DNA from: Nageia nagi
Taxonomy: Eukaryota; Pinophyta
Assembly (NCBI GenBank): GCA_050084985.1
Contig: JBITNC010000001.1
Location: 76,198,001 to 76,262,000, forward strand
Length of the DNA: 64,000 nt
Direction: 5' to 3'
How positions within the stretch are numbered: position 1 is the stretch's first letter; the number at the start of each line of letters is the position of its first letter. Made by a program: the position numbers and the translations under genes. The notes beneath the pieces are model-generated. The model was not told the DNA's origin. It searched no databases and was given only the letters and a program-made list of their open reading frames with translations. Shown here one piece after another: positions 12,376 to 25,600 of the stretch.

Positions 12376-12780
12376 TCATAACCTTTCATTTTTATACCAT
12401 GGATAGGGTAAATTGCTCTTGTGATACCCCATTTTGTAAGGCTCTAGTTTAATGTGATTGTATCTAAATTTTTGAACCTCTTCAATTCTACTAACCTTGG
12501 AGTTTTGCTTCACAACCTTGCCTTTATTTGAAAGCCTTGTAGCTTTAGCAATGGCTACCTTGTTGAATGATATATCTCTCCCATGAATTTTATAAGTACC
12601 ATTCTCCCAAGTGTTAATGATATAATTGGCCAATCTTCTATAAGTATCTACTTTACAAGCTTCAATGAACCTATGTAGACCTACTTTGCATATAATTTGC
12701 TATACATTGGGTTCTTTCTTCACATTATTAGGATCACTTAGATCTATAAAAATAAGGGCTCCTCCCATTTTCCCCTAGTT
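12376..12780 (-). pseudogene. Unassigned open stretch in the LINE 3-prime region
   Basis: An 85-codon ATG frame (12376-12633) can be extended upstream in frame to about 12780 through one stop, giving a plausible protein-like sequence with 'FIEACKVDTYRRLANYII', 'HGRDISFNKVAIAKATRLSNKGK' and many polar residues. It is not an endonuclease, RT or zf-RVT motif. The 'IAKATRLSNKGK' phrase resembles a region seen in plant retroelement-associated proteins, but I cannot name the family. It could be a 3-prime passenger of the LINE or another inserted remnant. Confidence 0.3.
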
Positions 12781-13049
12781 TGTATATTTTTAATATCTTT
12801 ACAATTAATAGGGTGATGGTAATCTTTGTACTTTTTCTGATTTTTGCACTTTTCAATTTTGTTAATCCATCCATTTTTAATCTCCTCATACTCAGAGCCA
12901 TCATTATGGAATATCACATAGGATCACCATATTATTATTTTAATGATTCTAGTCTTTTCTTTAGTTATCGAATCCATCATACTGAGATCACCTCTATTAG
13001 GATTTATGTCCACATCATTAGATTTTATTACCTTTTAAATTATTAGGAC

Positions 13050-13500
13050 CTCAACTCTCACACCAATATAAATTTGGAAATTTTTAGTCATGTTAATTGA
13101 TGAGGTTTTTAAAACTTTATAGTACCTTGTTAATGTCAAAGTACACCATCAAATTATTACACAATCTAAGGATTGTAAGTTTGAAGACTTCCTGTGTTTC
13201 ATTTTCTTTCTCTTCAAACAAATGTTTATTCCTCTATTTCTAGATTTGTCACCATATATGGGCAATCAACATTGTCTAACATTTATCCTAGCCTTTTACT
13301 TTCTCCCATGCTAACTATTGCACTATACACTATTTTGTATAATTAGGTAAGATCCATTAGATGTTCATTTTTTACACACCATGCTCCAAATATCCCTTGA
13401 GTATTCAAAGTGTAAGAAAATGTGATCTATGTTTTCTTCCTCTTTCTTGCATAAAACACACCTATTGAAAATATTGAATCCTCTCTTTTTAAAATTATTA
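13050..13500 (-). pseudogene. LINE zf-RVT module and C-terminus
   Basis: The minus strand reads a stretch like 'NRCVLCKKEEENIDHIFLHF' followed by 'SRDIWSMV' (about 13370-13490). This is the C-x2-C...H-x-F pattern of the zf-RVT domain that follows RT in plant L1 elements. Further downstream, about 13180-13270, a 'HIW.QI...RNKHLFEE' stretch fits the usual C-terminal end. Stops are present. Confidence 0.7.
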
Positions 13501-14559
13501 ACTATCATCAGTATTTTATTAGCTATAAGCCATAAGAAAAAGGCTATCTTGGGTGTTATTTTGGCCTTCTAGATTTTGATACCCTTTCTATTTTCAAAAT
13601 TATTACTTAGAATTTTGACTCCCTCTTTTACCTTGTATTTCCCATTTTTCCTAAATTTCCACATCATTTTTCCTTCATACCTATTAAGATTAATATCAAA
13701 GTCATTATGTTCCATCTCAAGTTGCTTAAGCTGGTTTGTTATTCTTCCTCAAGAAGGTCTATGAATCTTCCATATAATTATGGCTTCTTCAAAGTAATTG
13801 ACTATTGTGCTCCCTTAATGTTTCAAGGCCCATTTTTCATCAAGTTTATAATCTTTCAAATTAATGAGTGGCTCATATTTCAACCAAGCATCTTCCCACA
13901 TAAACATATTTTTACCATCTCCTAGGATCCATTTGATTGCCTCTTGGATAATAGATCTTTACCTTATTAACCTATTCTAAAAAGGGGATCCATAAGGTGG
14001 ATTTTAAATTCTCATTATATAGTTTTGGCCATCAAATATTTTTCTTTACATGTTTGAATGCACTCCCTTTCCTCATTTTGCACTATATAAAAAACTAATT
14101 TCCCTCAAAGAGATTATCCAACATGCTTTATTTTTCTCAAGCCTAGCCTCCTTGATCCTTTTTCATGCAAATAGAAATCTATCTAACTAAAGTTATTTTC
14201 CTCTTTTTCGAATCTCTTAACCACAAAAATCTATTACATATTTTATCAATCTTATCATTGATTGTAATAGGTAATTTAAAATCCATCTTCCTATAAATAG
14301 AAATGCTTTGAAGGACTAATTTAATAAGAACAAGTTTACCTACATAACTTAAACATTCTTCCTTCCATCTAGATAGTTTATTTTAGACCTTCTAGACCAA
14401 GGAATCCTAATACTGAGATTTGAGCCTCCCAACACATATAGGCATACCTAAATATCTTGTTCGTAGATCATTAATTTTTTATCCCCACACTTTGATGATT
14501 CATTTTTTGCTAATTTATAGTAGTTTAAGAGGTAGTTTGGTTTTCTAGAAGTTTATTTT

Positions 14560-15380
14560 TTTAATGTGAAGCCTTTTTCATAAATGTTTAGCACCTTCTT
14601 AAATTGGATAGCTTCACCTTTTTTAGCCTTACCAATAAAAATAATGTCATCAACAAATTGATGATGTTTTGTGGTTTGGTACATTTGGGGGCTGGTATAA
14701 CTACTTTTAAGGGCTGATTATCCCTAAAATGTTTGATTATTCTTCCCAAATATTCAATCATAATGATGAACAAGTAAGGTGAGATTGGGTCTCCTTGCAT
14801 GAGACCTCTTTGAGAGTTAAAGTATCAGGTCACTTCTCCATTGACAATAATTGAGCACATATGCAAGGAAATATATTCCATAATTTATTTTCTCCACACT
14901 TCTCCAAAACCAAATTTTGCTAGCACTATATCCAAAAAGATCCAACTTACTCTATCATAAGCTTTTTCCATGTCCAACTTGACAACCATGGTTGGGGTTT
15001 TCTTATTATGAATTGATTAAATAACTTCATGGAATTGGATGATACTATAACTAATTTGTCTCCCCTTCACAAAACCATCTATCTTAGTAGATATGATTTG
15101 ATTCATTATTGGTTTTATCCTTTCTGCCATTATCTTTGTAATGATCTTATAAATTACATTACATAACTAATAGGTATATAATATTTAAAATCCTTTGCCT
15201 CTTGAGTATTGAATAATTAAATTCAAGAAAGTGTTATTCCATTGTTTAAGTAATTTTTCTTTTTTAAAGAATTCCTTAACAACATACCACACATCCTTCC
15301 CTACTATTTTCTAGTTTTTATAGAAGAACCTAGTAGGAAATCCATCTGGTTCAGGAGCTTTATTTGCTTCCATGAAAAAA
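14560..15380 (-). pseudogene. LINE reverse transcriptase
   Basis: RT signature blocks appear in the expected order on the minus strand: NKAPEPDGFP (about 15330-15370), DGFVKGRQISYSIIQ (about 15040-15085), LDMEKAYDRVSW (about 14940-14977), MQGDPISPYLF (about 14770-14800) and the catalytic FVDD (14643-14657). The QGDPISP block and FVDD lie in different frames because of an indel near 14665, and other stops occur between blocks. The enzyme would copy LINE RNA by target-primed reverse transcription. This copy is inactive. Confidence 0.85.
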
Positions 15381-15929
15381 AATTACATTTTTAACTTCTT
15401 CTTCTATGGTTTATTGTTGCAGTGCTTTGTTTTGTTGATTGGTTATAATCTTTGGTATATTGTAAATAATTTTTTCCTTAGCTATGGAATTGCTTCTTTT
15501 GTCCACCATGAGAAGCCTTTTGTAAAACGTCATTGCTTCTTACTTTATTTCTTGATCCTTTGAGGTTATATTACCATCATATTTCCTAATATCAATAACT
15601 CTATTGAAGCTTCTCCTCATTATAGTCATTATTTTGAAGAACTTAGTGTTCTTATCCCCTCTTTTCAGCCAAGCCACTCTAGACTTTTATCTCTAGAATT
15701 GCTCCTCCTATGAAATAGTGTTATAGTATTCTGTTAACACTATTTTTTCTTCCCTTTCTAGCTCTATCATCCTTCCTTTGGTTAATATTTAATTTTCAAT
15801 CTCTTCTAACTTCTCCTTCATCTAAATTTTCCTAAAGCAAACATTTTAAAAATATTCCTATTCCAAATTTTTAAATTTATTTTGACTTCATCCAACTTCT
15901 TTGCTAACCTATATATTGTTGTACCTTCT

Positions 15930-16736
15930 ATCTTAATCTTCCACCAATATGTAATCATATCCTTAAATTACTCATAAGACATCCACATATTTCAAATTTA
16001 AAATGGTTTTTTTCTTTATTATCTTTTCCATTGTTAGCTCTATCATTCTATGATTATATGATATTCTCAATAATGAACTAAGAATGGCATTAGGATAATT
16101 ATCTAACCAATCTTGGGTGAATACTATCCACTACATTCTCCTCTAAATAAAATCAAACTGAATCCTTCTATTGGACCAAGTATACCTATTACCTTTCAAG
16201 TTGAGTCAATCAGAGCATTATTGTCTCAAAAATTCCTAAAGTCTTCCCTACTAGAAGTCATATTAATTCTTCCTCCATATTTATCATCCAGATACAAAGG
16301 GGAGTTAAAATCTCCTCCTATCAACCAAGGCATATTTGGAAATATATTTATGTGATTTGATAAGAGACCTAAAAAACCTCTTCACCTAGTTAAGAGAATG
16401 GGAGCATAGATATTACACATAATAAAAGCTATAGTTTGAGGATTGACGTTTGATCTTCATAGATAAACATCTATTGGAGGGGTAATGGACTCTTTCTACT
16501 TATACTTTGATGGGGTCCCATAGTATCCATAATCCACCTACCTTCCCTACTCCTGTGATGGCTTCATATTTAGCTTCCTTCTATATCTTTGTTGCTATTT
16601 TTTGAATCTTATGTTGCTTAACTTTAGTTTCTTGTATTAGGAGGATATTTGGTTTATTTTCTCTCCTAAGATCTTTGATAATATTTTATTTCCTAGGTAG
16701 ATTGCATCCCTAGATATTCTAGTATATAATATTCAT
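15930..16736 (-). pseudogene. LINE endonuclease
   Basis: The frame opens near 16736 with a stretch reading 'MNIIY.NI.GCNLPRK', the usual plant L1 ORF2 start (stops at the dots). 'NILLIQETKVKQHK' follows (about 16610-16660), holding the QET catalytic block. 'IGGDFNSPLYLDDKYGG' (about 16270-16325, GGDFN at 16304-16318) holds the GDFN block. Together these identify the endonuclease/exonuclease/phosphatase fold that nicks target DNA. Several Trp/Arg codons have become stops, typical of old methylated repeats. Confidence 0.8.
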
Positions 16737-16759
16737 CATCATATATGCCTTCATCCACT

Positions 16760-17579
16760 CTGCTCATGAGTGTTTTTTATTTATCTTCCTTTTTTCTTCA
16801 TATAATAAGGACCTCTCTTTTCATCTTTCATTAAGTTAGCTATGATTATCTTTAACTTTACCTCTTTTGTAGTCTGAGATGGGACTTTGGGAATTCCTTC
16901 TTTTAGAGTTTTCTTTTGTCCTTCCTCTTTAGTTTTAGTAGGGATAGGAGTTTAGTCTCCAAATTCCTTATTATTATTGTCCTCTCCTTCTTCACAATAT
17001 TCATCTTGTTCTTCTTCTTCTTCACATTCATCATCTTCTTCGTCCTCTACTTCATTTTCTTTTAGAGTTTCTTTTGAATCTTCTTCTTCATGAGCATTCT
17101 TCTATATAAGCATATTAGTATTTTTTTTCAACTCATTTATTTCCTATAGCTCCTCTTATCCACTATTTGGCTTTCTAAATTGAGTTTCTTCTATTTGAGA
17201 GACTAAGTTTCTTTCTTCTTTTTTCACATTGTCATGAACATCAAATCTATTATCTTGTAGAGGCAAATTTGTCTTTTGTGATTCACTTTGTTTCTTTTAC
17301 TCCAAATTGAGTATTGACTTATTTTGTTTGTATAAATTTATGATTCCTTTATTTGCACCTTGTTTGGATGATCCTTTTGGTTGTTGATTAACTTCAATGT
17401 TCTTATCTTTTTCCTAATTTATGGTTTGGGTTTTTCCTCATATGGTTTTCCACATTCCCCCTATTCTATGGTTATTCTTGTATTATTGATGATAGGTTTG
17501 TTGATTTTGGTGAAATCCATGTTGATTTTGTTATCTATTCTTTACCAAGTAGTCCTTCTCCATATGACCATACCAATTA
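16760..17579 (-). pseudogene. LINE ORF1, 3-prime half (zinc knuckle end and acidic tail)
   Basis: The minus strand starts at the Sirevirus insertion site with the second half of a CCHC knuckle (C-N-W-Y-G-H-M-E-K-D-Y, last Cys changed to Tyr). A polar linker and a strongly acidic tail follow (E/D run at 16975-17095). It continues the ORF1 that begins to the right of the Sirevirus. Confidence 0.65.
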
Positions 17580-17584
17580 CACCT
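17580..17584. repeat. Left TSD (CACCT) of the older Sirevirus
   Basis: CACCT here and at 28124-28128 flank the two LTRs exactly. A 5-bp duplication is the copia norm. Confidence 0.9.
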
Positions 17585-19550
17585 TATTGAGTATGGTGCA
17601 GCAGTGTTGTCATTACTATCAACATGATGAGATCAATGTGCATAAGGTTCATATGGTTGCACGTGTCAAAGAAATAACATCGACAAGATCTACAAAGTTG
17701 TCGGATGCAAAAATGATAAAGGGACCAAAAGTTGTCATGAGGTACCAAAAGTTGTCAAGAGGGCCAAATTACAAATGGAAGGTGACAGACAGCGAGATAT
17801 GGTTTGGATCAGTTTTTTGTTGATAAAAAATTTGTGTGAAGCATTTGAATTGTTAAATTCATGTGGTTCAATTTTGGCACTCTTTGGATTATGGTGCAGT
17901 CCTAGAAAATTTATATAAAATTGGCTTTGTACAATTTGAATTGCAAGAAAATGGTGATGAATAAGAGGTTGAAATTTAAATCATATATAGTAATATATAC
18001 CAATAATATGTGGTCCAAATTTCATGGCAAATGATAATCAGGAAGAAATGGTACAAGCTGTAAAATGCCACTCCGTAACTTTTTGACTGTTTGAGCATAA
18101 ATTTTGGAAATACTAGGTTGGTTGTTTTGGGATTTAAAAGTCTTCAAATTTAGAATTTCAAAGTTTGTACACGTATAAATTGATGAGATGAACAACTTTG
18201 TATTTTGAACTATCTTGATTTGAGGCCTCGAACTATAAGAACCTATAACTTGCACAAATCCAAGCATAACAAAATACCTGTGAAATCTGTGTCGGAGGCC
18301 ACTTTGTAAAAAGTGCTGTGTGCAAAATATAAGGATTTAAAGTTTCAAATTTGGATAAAATATAGTTGGTTATATTAAAAACATGTGGTCCAAATTTCAT
18401 GTTAAACCGTGCACTCAGTAAGAAGTTATAGCTCATCGAAAAAGCTGTTAGAGCTTTTTTTCTTAATATTCCAGTTTTGGCCGATAATGGTTTCAAGTGA
18501 AAAAAAAGGAATAGTGTGTATGGCTTGAAAAAATACTCTTTCCTTTTATTTTATATCTCAGTTATCGCACTTCTATTTAAGGCTCAAGAGTTCTTTTATC
18601 ATGTGAGACTTTAAAAAAAAAACCAAGAGAGGAGAAGATAAAAAGATAGATTCGAGCTTTGAAAGGTATTTCGACATCTATGTGAAATTCGTCATACCAT
18701 TTTGTGCCATATGGATATGGAACACATGTTATGAGTGCATTCGAGGTATTATCTTCAACCAGTTCAAATAAATTTGGATTTTTCTAGGTTTGTGTTTTGG
18801 TAGTGTAGTTTGTTATTGAGAGGTGTGTGAAGCATGTATGAGTAACGGATATCTCAAAAATGAATATTTTCTTGATAATTCTATAAGTGTTGAAAGTTCT
18901 AGATGTTTGTGAGAAATTATATCAGTTTTGATTCAGAATATGAGGAGTTTTCTTGGTGAAAAATAACGATAGCCCTTTCAGTGATATGAGCAACAGTTTC
19001 TTGATTCGATTTTGAGCGTTTTTCAGTAGATAGGAATCCAAAGCAAATGTGTATGAATTAAAAGGGGTTTCAGATTATAGATGAATTAAGAGCTATTGGC
19101 ATGAGCATAAAGAAAATAGAATATGATTCAGATTGTATTTTGTTAAAAAAGTTTTGAGCTAGACCATTCCGGGTCTTGGGTAACTGGTTATCAATCTTTC
19201 ATTCCATCTTATTAAATCTGTCAAGTGGATGCTTGGCAAGTGGAGTTGGTGCTCCTTGCAGTGGGTGCTACAAAGTTTAGGGGTTGGTGCTCCTTTCAGT
19301 TGTGCTGATAAATTATGTTAAAGTTGGTGCTTTACAATGGCTAGATTTGGATTGAAGTCCAAGCAGTCTTTTTCGGGATGTAGCCACATTGGTGAACCTC
19401 ATAATATCTTGTGTTGTGTGTTTGCTATCTTGGTGTGCTTGCTCTATTTGGTTTTATCTCTCTACTACACTATTTAAAGTTTCCAGATTTAAAGTTTTAA
19501 AATTGTAACATTGATTCACCCCCCCTCTCAGTGTCACGCATAGTTCAACA
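17585..19550 (+). repeat. 5-prime LTR of the older Sirevirus
   Basis: 1966 bp, ending ...TTCAACA. The terminal TG has become TA (17585-17586), whereas the 3-prime copy keeps TGTTG. A TATA-like TATTTAAGG lies at 18574-18582. A C-tract and CTCTCAGTGTCAC near the end match the young element, showing that the R/U5 portion is conserved between them while the U3 portions are unrelated. The first 230 bp match the 3-prime LTR closely. From about 17815 to 18000 the copies differ by many single-base indels. Confidence 0.9.
19220..19362 (+). promoter_or_regulatory. Hairpin array with TTGGTG-type loops (older 5-prime LTR)
   Basis: A row of short inverted repeats with a hexaloop T(T/G)GGTG. They are CAAG/CTTG around 19222-19235, GGAG/CTCC at 19242-19255 (outer GCAA/TTGC extends it), TGCAG/CTACA at 19257-19272 (one mismatch, perfect in the 3-prime LTR), AGGGG/CTCCT at 19279-19294 (one G-U pair), TCAG/CTGA at about 19296-19308, and TAAAG/CTTTA at 19319-19334. 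TTGGA/TCCAA at 19347-19362 has loop TTGAAG. The row lies about 640 nt downstream of the TATA-like box, so probably in transcribed leader RNA. Role unknown. Confidence 0.6.
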
Positions 19551-19552
19551 AT

Positions 19553-19564
19553 TGGTATCAGAAC
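19553..19564 (+). promoter_or_regulatory. Primer-binding site (initiator Met-tRNA type)
   Basis: TGGTATCAGAAC follows the LTR end after two bases. It differs from the plant initiator-Met site TGGTATCAGAGC at one position, a G-to-A transition. Confidence 0.9.
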
Positions 19565-19613
19565 AAGTTCCTATTTCGACTTAATCAGCTAGGGAGATCT
19601 TGGGTGTGTCGTA

Positions 19614-22600
19614 ATGACTTCAAGTGAAGGATTTTCTTCAAATAGAGCTCCATTATTTGATGGCACTAATTATTCTTTTTGGAGACTCAAAATGCAGACA
19701 TATCTTAGTGCTTTGGGATATGAGATTTGGGAGGCCATAAAAAATAGTTATACCGCACCTACTACACCTATTACAGATGCAGCTGCTAAGAAGGCATATG
19801 AAAATAAATTCGAAGGCTAAAAATGCTATCATGTGTGGATTGGTAAACAACGAGCTAGTAAAAGTGATGAATTATGAATCGGCAAAAGAAATATGGGATA
19901 AACTGAAAAGCATTCATGAGGAAGACATAAAGATAAAAGAGGCTAAGCTTCAAACTCATTGAGCGCAGTTTGAGAGTTTAAAGATGAATGAAGATGAAAA
20001 CATAGAAGCATACATGCTAAGGGTCAATGAAGTAACCAATGCGATTAGAGGCCTCGGAGAAAAGATTGAAGACATAGTTATTGTAAAAATGGTATTACGC
20101 TCACTTCCGTAAAGATTTGATTCAAAAGTTTCTACCATAGAAGAAGCGAAAGATTTAAATACTTTTAATATGGATGAAATGCATAGTTCTCTAACTACTT
20201 ATGAAATGAGAATAGGAAAAGGAAAATCTATTAACAGGGAAGCTGCTTTCAAAGCAAAGAAGAAAATAAAAGTAATGTCAAAATCTAATGAAAAAGGGAC
20301 ATCTGATGAATTAGAAGTGAATTTTATTCGTAAGTTAAAGAAAGAAACAAAAGGTAAATATAGAGGAAAATTACCATTTAAATGTTTCAATTATGGAGGT
20401 GTAGGGCACTTTGCAGCTAAATGTCCACACAATGAGAAGAACAAAGATGATGAAAGTTCGCATAGAGAGAGAAATAGATGGAAGACAAAATCAAATTTCA
20501 GAAAAGGTAATTTCAAGAAGAAAAGTTTTATTTTCAAAAATATTAGTTCATCAGAAGTTAGTTCAAATGAAGACTCAGAAGAAGAGGTTGATGAAGCTCT
20601 CTTCATGGCATTTGAAGAAGAAAAATCAGAATTGAAACAAAAATTAGAAGAAGAAATTGATGAAGAAGAAGTTGAAGCAGAAGTTAATCTGGAAGAAGAA
20701 TTAATTGCAGCTCTAGAAGAATTAGAGATGGAAAGGAAAAAATATCAAAAAACTTCTTGAAAACTTGATGATGCAAATGAAGTTATTATAAGCTTAAAAG
20801 TACAGGTGGAAGAAATGCGAAAAACAACTGAGGATCTTAAAAAATAAATCACTACCAAAGTTGATACTATAGCAAATTGGAAGTAGAGATTATAGGATTG
20901 AATCTTCAATTGGAAGATATGAGTCATAAGATTAATGAGTATCATAAACTTTAGGGAGGATCTTTAAAGCTAAATAAAATCTTACAGAACTAAAGAGCAA
21001 CAAATATTAAATTTGATTTGGGTTTTGAAGAAGGACAAACCTCCAAGGATGCAAATAAAAAATCAAAAATCAAAGAGGAAAAGAAACCAGTTAATCAAGA
21101 ACAACCATTTCATAGAAGACAAAATAATACTATTAGAAATGATAGGTATATGGACAATGATAGATTTACACATGTTGCACATCAAAGAAGAAAAAGATTT
21201 CTGGCACCTACTGCAATGTGGCAAAGTCCATAACCTAGGTTCACTCAATCTTTTTCTGGTTATTATTTTAAGTGTAATGGGTATGGACATAGAATCTCTG
21301 AATGCAAATATAATATAGGTCCAAGGAGTTTCTCAAGTAGAAATATGTTTGCACCATTGATAGATTATACTGTATAATGTTATAATTATCACAACTATGG
21401 TCATACTGCAAGAAATTGCAGGACCACATTTTTTCAAAATCAATTTCAACAAAGATCTTTTTGATCATAAGGCATGAGATATAATAGACAAATTCCAGAA
21501 ATATAGGTACAACAAAACAAATAGGAAGAGATAATACATGAATCTAAAATAGGTATCAAGAAGATATGGAAAGAGAAGGAGCAACCAAAAGATGAAAAAG
21601 AATCTCTAATAGTACAAATAGCTCTTAAAGTAGAGAATAAACTAGCTCCTTGGATACTGGATACTAGTTGCTCTAACCACATGACCAGAGATAAAAGAAG
21701 ATTTGAAAAATTAGAACAACATGAAGGGGGATCAATAAAATTTGGTAATAATAATGAAGCAAAGATTATCGGTAGAGGTACAGTTAAGATTAATGATGGA
21801 AAGATCAAGTCAGAAGAAGTATTATTCATGATCAGATTGAAACATAGCTTGTTGAGTGTTAGTCAAATTTATGACAGAGGACATGATGTACTATTCAAGA
21901 AATATGGATGTGAAATCAGAAGAGCAAACAGTGGTAGGTTAGTTGCAGTTGGTACAAGGACATCTGAAAATCTATATACATTGATAGAGACTTCAAATGG
22001 ATCATATCTACTCGAAAAGGAGGATGAATATTAGCTTTGGCATAAGAGACTTGGACACATCAATTTTGATAATTTAGTTAAAATTTATTCAAAGAGAGCA
22101 TTTCAAGATATACCAAGTATCAAAAAACCACCAAGTAGTATTTGTTCTTCATGTCAAAAGGGTAAGCTCACTAGATCCACTTTCAAGATAAAGGAATACT
22201 ATTCCAGCAAACCATTAGAGCTTGTTCATACTAATTTATGTGGTCCTATGAGAACACAAAGTTTAAATGGGGATAGGTACTTCATGCTATGTATAGATGA
22301 TTATTCTAGGATGACATGGATACTATTCTTGAAACATAAGTTAGAAGCACTTGAAAAATTTAAGACCTTCAAGAACCTAACAGAAAATTAGATTGGAAGA
22401 AGAATCAAATGTTTAAGATCGGATAGAGGAGGTGAATTCATTTTAGATGATTTTAATAAATTCTGTCATAAGTATGGTATCAAGAGATAGTTTTTAGTAG
22501 CAAGAACACCTCAACAAAATGTAGTAGAAAGAAAAAATAGGTCAGTTCAAGAAATGGCATGAACAATATTGACAAAAAGCCACATAGCTAATTAGGTTTT

Positions 22601-25600
22601 GAAAAGAAGTAGTCCACACAATGGTTTATATTCAAAACAGGTGTATGTTGAGGCCCCATGAGAATAAGACACCCTATAAATTATGGTTCAGTAAAAAGGC
22701 ATCAGCAAAATACTTCAAAGTATTTGGGAGTAAGTGTTACATCAAGAGGATGGAAGAAAATCTTGGTAAGTTCGATGATAGAGCGGATGAAGTTATATTT
22801 TTTGGTTACTCAATAAAAAGCAAGGCTTACAAATGTTACAATAAAAGACTTAGAAAAATTGTTAAGTGCAGATGTCAAGATTGATGAACTAAGAGTACCT
22901 CCAAAAGACAATAATGAAAATTTTCTAGAATATATTGAGGCAGATGAGGTAGAGGAACAACCAGAAAATCAACCAAAGAATGGCTCAGGTAACTCACACA
23001 ATGGTTTAGAAATGGAAGAAAATAAAAAACACAAGACAGGTAAATGGCAAAAAGATCATCCAACTGACCAAATAATTAGAGATCTAGATACTGAAGTTCA
23101 AACAAGAAGAAGAACAATAAGAACATATTCTCTTCTCTTAAGCATAGAACCAAAAATGTTGCAGAGGCAAGTCAGGATGAAATTTGGATCAAAGCAATGG
23201 ATGAAGAACTAGACCAAATTGAAAAGAATCAAACTTGGGAGTTGGTACCAAGGCCCAAAAATAAAAATGTGATTGGCACCAAGTGGGTTTTTCACAACAA
23301 GCTTAATGAAGATGGAAAAGTAATAAGAAATAAAGCAAGATTGGTTTGTAAAGGGTATGCTTAAGTTGAAGGTATTGATTTTGAAGAAACTTTTGCTCCT
23401 GTTGCTAGATTAGAAGCTATCCATATGTTTCTTGCTTTGGCAGTCTATAAAAACTTCAAAGTTTATCAAATAGATGTAAAATTAGTATTTTTAAATGGAA
23501 ATATTAATGAAGAAGTTTATATTGAGCAGCTAGATGGATTTTAGATAAGTGAGAATCCAGATTTTATGTGCAAATTAAAAAAGGCACTTTATGGTCTAAA
23601 AAAGATATACCAAGTATCAAAAAAACATAAGTTAGAAGCACTTGAAAAATTTAAGACCTTCAAGAACCTAACAGAAAATTAGATTGGAAGAAGAATCAAA
23701 TGTTTAAGATCGGATAGAGGAGGTGAATTCATTTTAGATGATTTTAATAAATTCTGTCATAAGTATGTATCAAGAGATAGTTTTTAGTAGCAAGAACACC
23801 TCAACAAAATGTAGTAGAAAGAAAAAATAGGTCAGTTCAAGAAATGGCATGAACAATTTGACAAAAAGCCACATAGCTAATTAGGTTTTGAAAAGAAGTA
23901 GTCCACACAATGGTTTATTTCAAAACAGGTGTATGTTGAGGCCCCATGAGAATAAGACACCCTATAAATTATGGTTCAGTAAAAAGGCATCAGCAAAATA
24001 CTTCAAAGTATTTGGGAGTAAGTGTTACATCAAGAGGATGGAAGAAAATCTTGGTAAGTTCGATGATAGAGCGGATGAAGTTATATTTTTTGGTTACTCA
24101 ATAAAAAGCAAGGCTTACAAATGTTACAATAAAAGACTTAGAAAAATTGTTAAGTGCAGATGTCAAGATTGATGAACTAAGAGTACCTCCAAAAGACAAT
24201 AATGAAAATTTTCTAGAATATATTGAGGCAGATGAGGTAGAGGAACAACCAGAAAATCAACCAAAGAATGGCTCAGGTAACTCACACAATGGTTTAGAAA
24301 TGGAAGAAAATAAAAAACACAAGACAGGTAAATGGCAAAAAGATCATCCAACTGACCAAATAATTAGAGATCTAGATACTGAAGTTCAAACAAGAAGAAG
24401 AACAATAAGAACATATTCTCTTCTCTTAAGCATAGAACCAAAAATGTTGCAGAGGCAAGTCAGGATGAAATTTGGATCAAAGCAATGGATGAAGAACTAG
24501 ACCAAATTGAAAAGAATCAAACTTGGGAGTTGGTACCAAGGCCCAAAAATAAAAATGTGATTGGCACCAAGTGGGTTTTTCACAACAAGCTTAATGAAGA
24601 TGGAAAAGTAATAAGAAATAAAGCAAGATTGGTTTGTAAAGGGTATGCTTAAGTTGAAGGTATTGATTTTGAAGAAACTTTTGCTCCTGTTGCTAGATTA
24701 GAAGCTATCCATATGTTTCTTGCTTTGGCAGTCTATAAAAACTTCAAAGTTTATCAAATAGATGTAAAATTAGTATTTTTAAATGGAAATATTAATGAAG
24801 AAGTTTATATTGAGCAGCTAGATGGATTTTAGATAAGTGAGAATCCAGATTTTATGTGCAAATTAAAAAAGGCACTTTATGGTCTAAAACAAGAACCTGA
24901 GCATGTATCCTAGACTTGATACATATTACATCAGCAAGGTTTTAAAAAGGGTATGGTGGATAGTAATCTCTATATTAAATCTAAAAATTAATCACCAAGT
25001 TATCATTGTTGTTTATGTAGAATGATATTATTTTTGGAGGTAGCAAAGATAAAATTTGCAAAGATTTTGCTAACAAATGCAAACAAGTTTGAAATGTCAA
25101 TGATAGGTGAAACTTTCATATTTCTTAGTTTGCAAGTTAACAATTAAAGAATGTACATTTTTATTTTGCAAATCAAAGTATGTATAAGAGATGTTGAAAA
25201 AGTTCATATGAGGATTGCAAGCTGTGAGCATCCTATAATGATAGGCTACAAGCTAAGCAAGGTAATAAGTCACCATCAGTAGATTAGACTATGTATAGGT
25301 CAATGATTGAGAGCCTATTATATTTATAAGCTACCAGACCTGACATACTTAGGCAATGTGTATGGTTGCACGGTTCAAGCAAGTCCAAAGCAAACACATG
25401 TGACTGAAGAATAAAATAAGATTCTTTGGTACCTTAAAGGTACAATGGACTATGGCCTTATGGTATCCCAAAGAAAAAGATTCACACTCATTACTTTATC
25501 AGATGCAGATTGGGCAAGATGTGTAGATGATAAGAAAAGCACTATGGCAAATGCATTTTACTTGGTAATAATCTTGTCGGTTGGCACAGTAAGAAACAAG

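Noticed and set aside
14588-14800. 70-codon minus-strand frame taken as a small separate gene
   Set aside because: It is the QGDPISPYLF block of the LINE reverse transcriptase running into the wrong frame after an indel.
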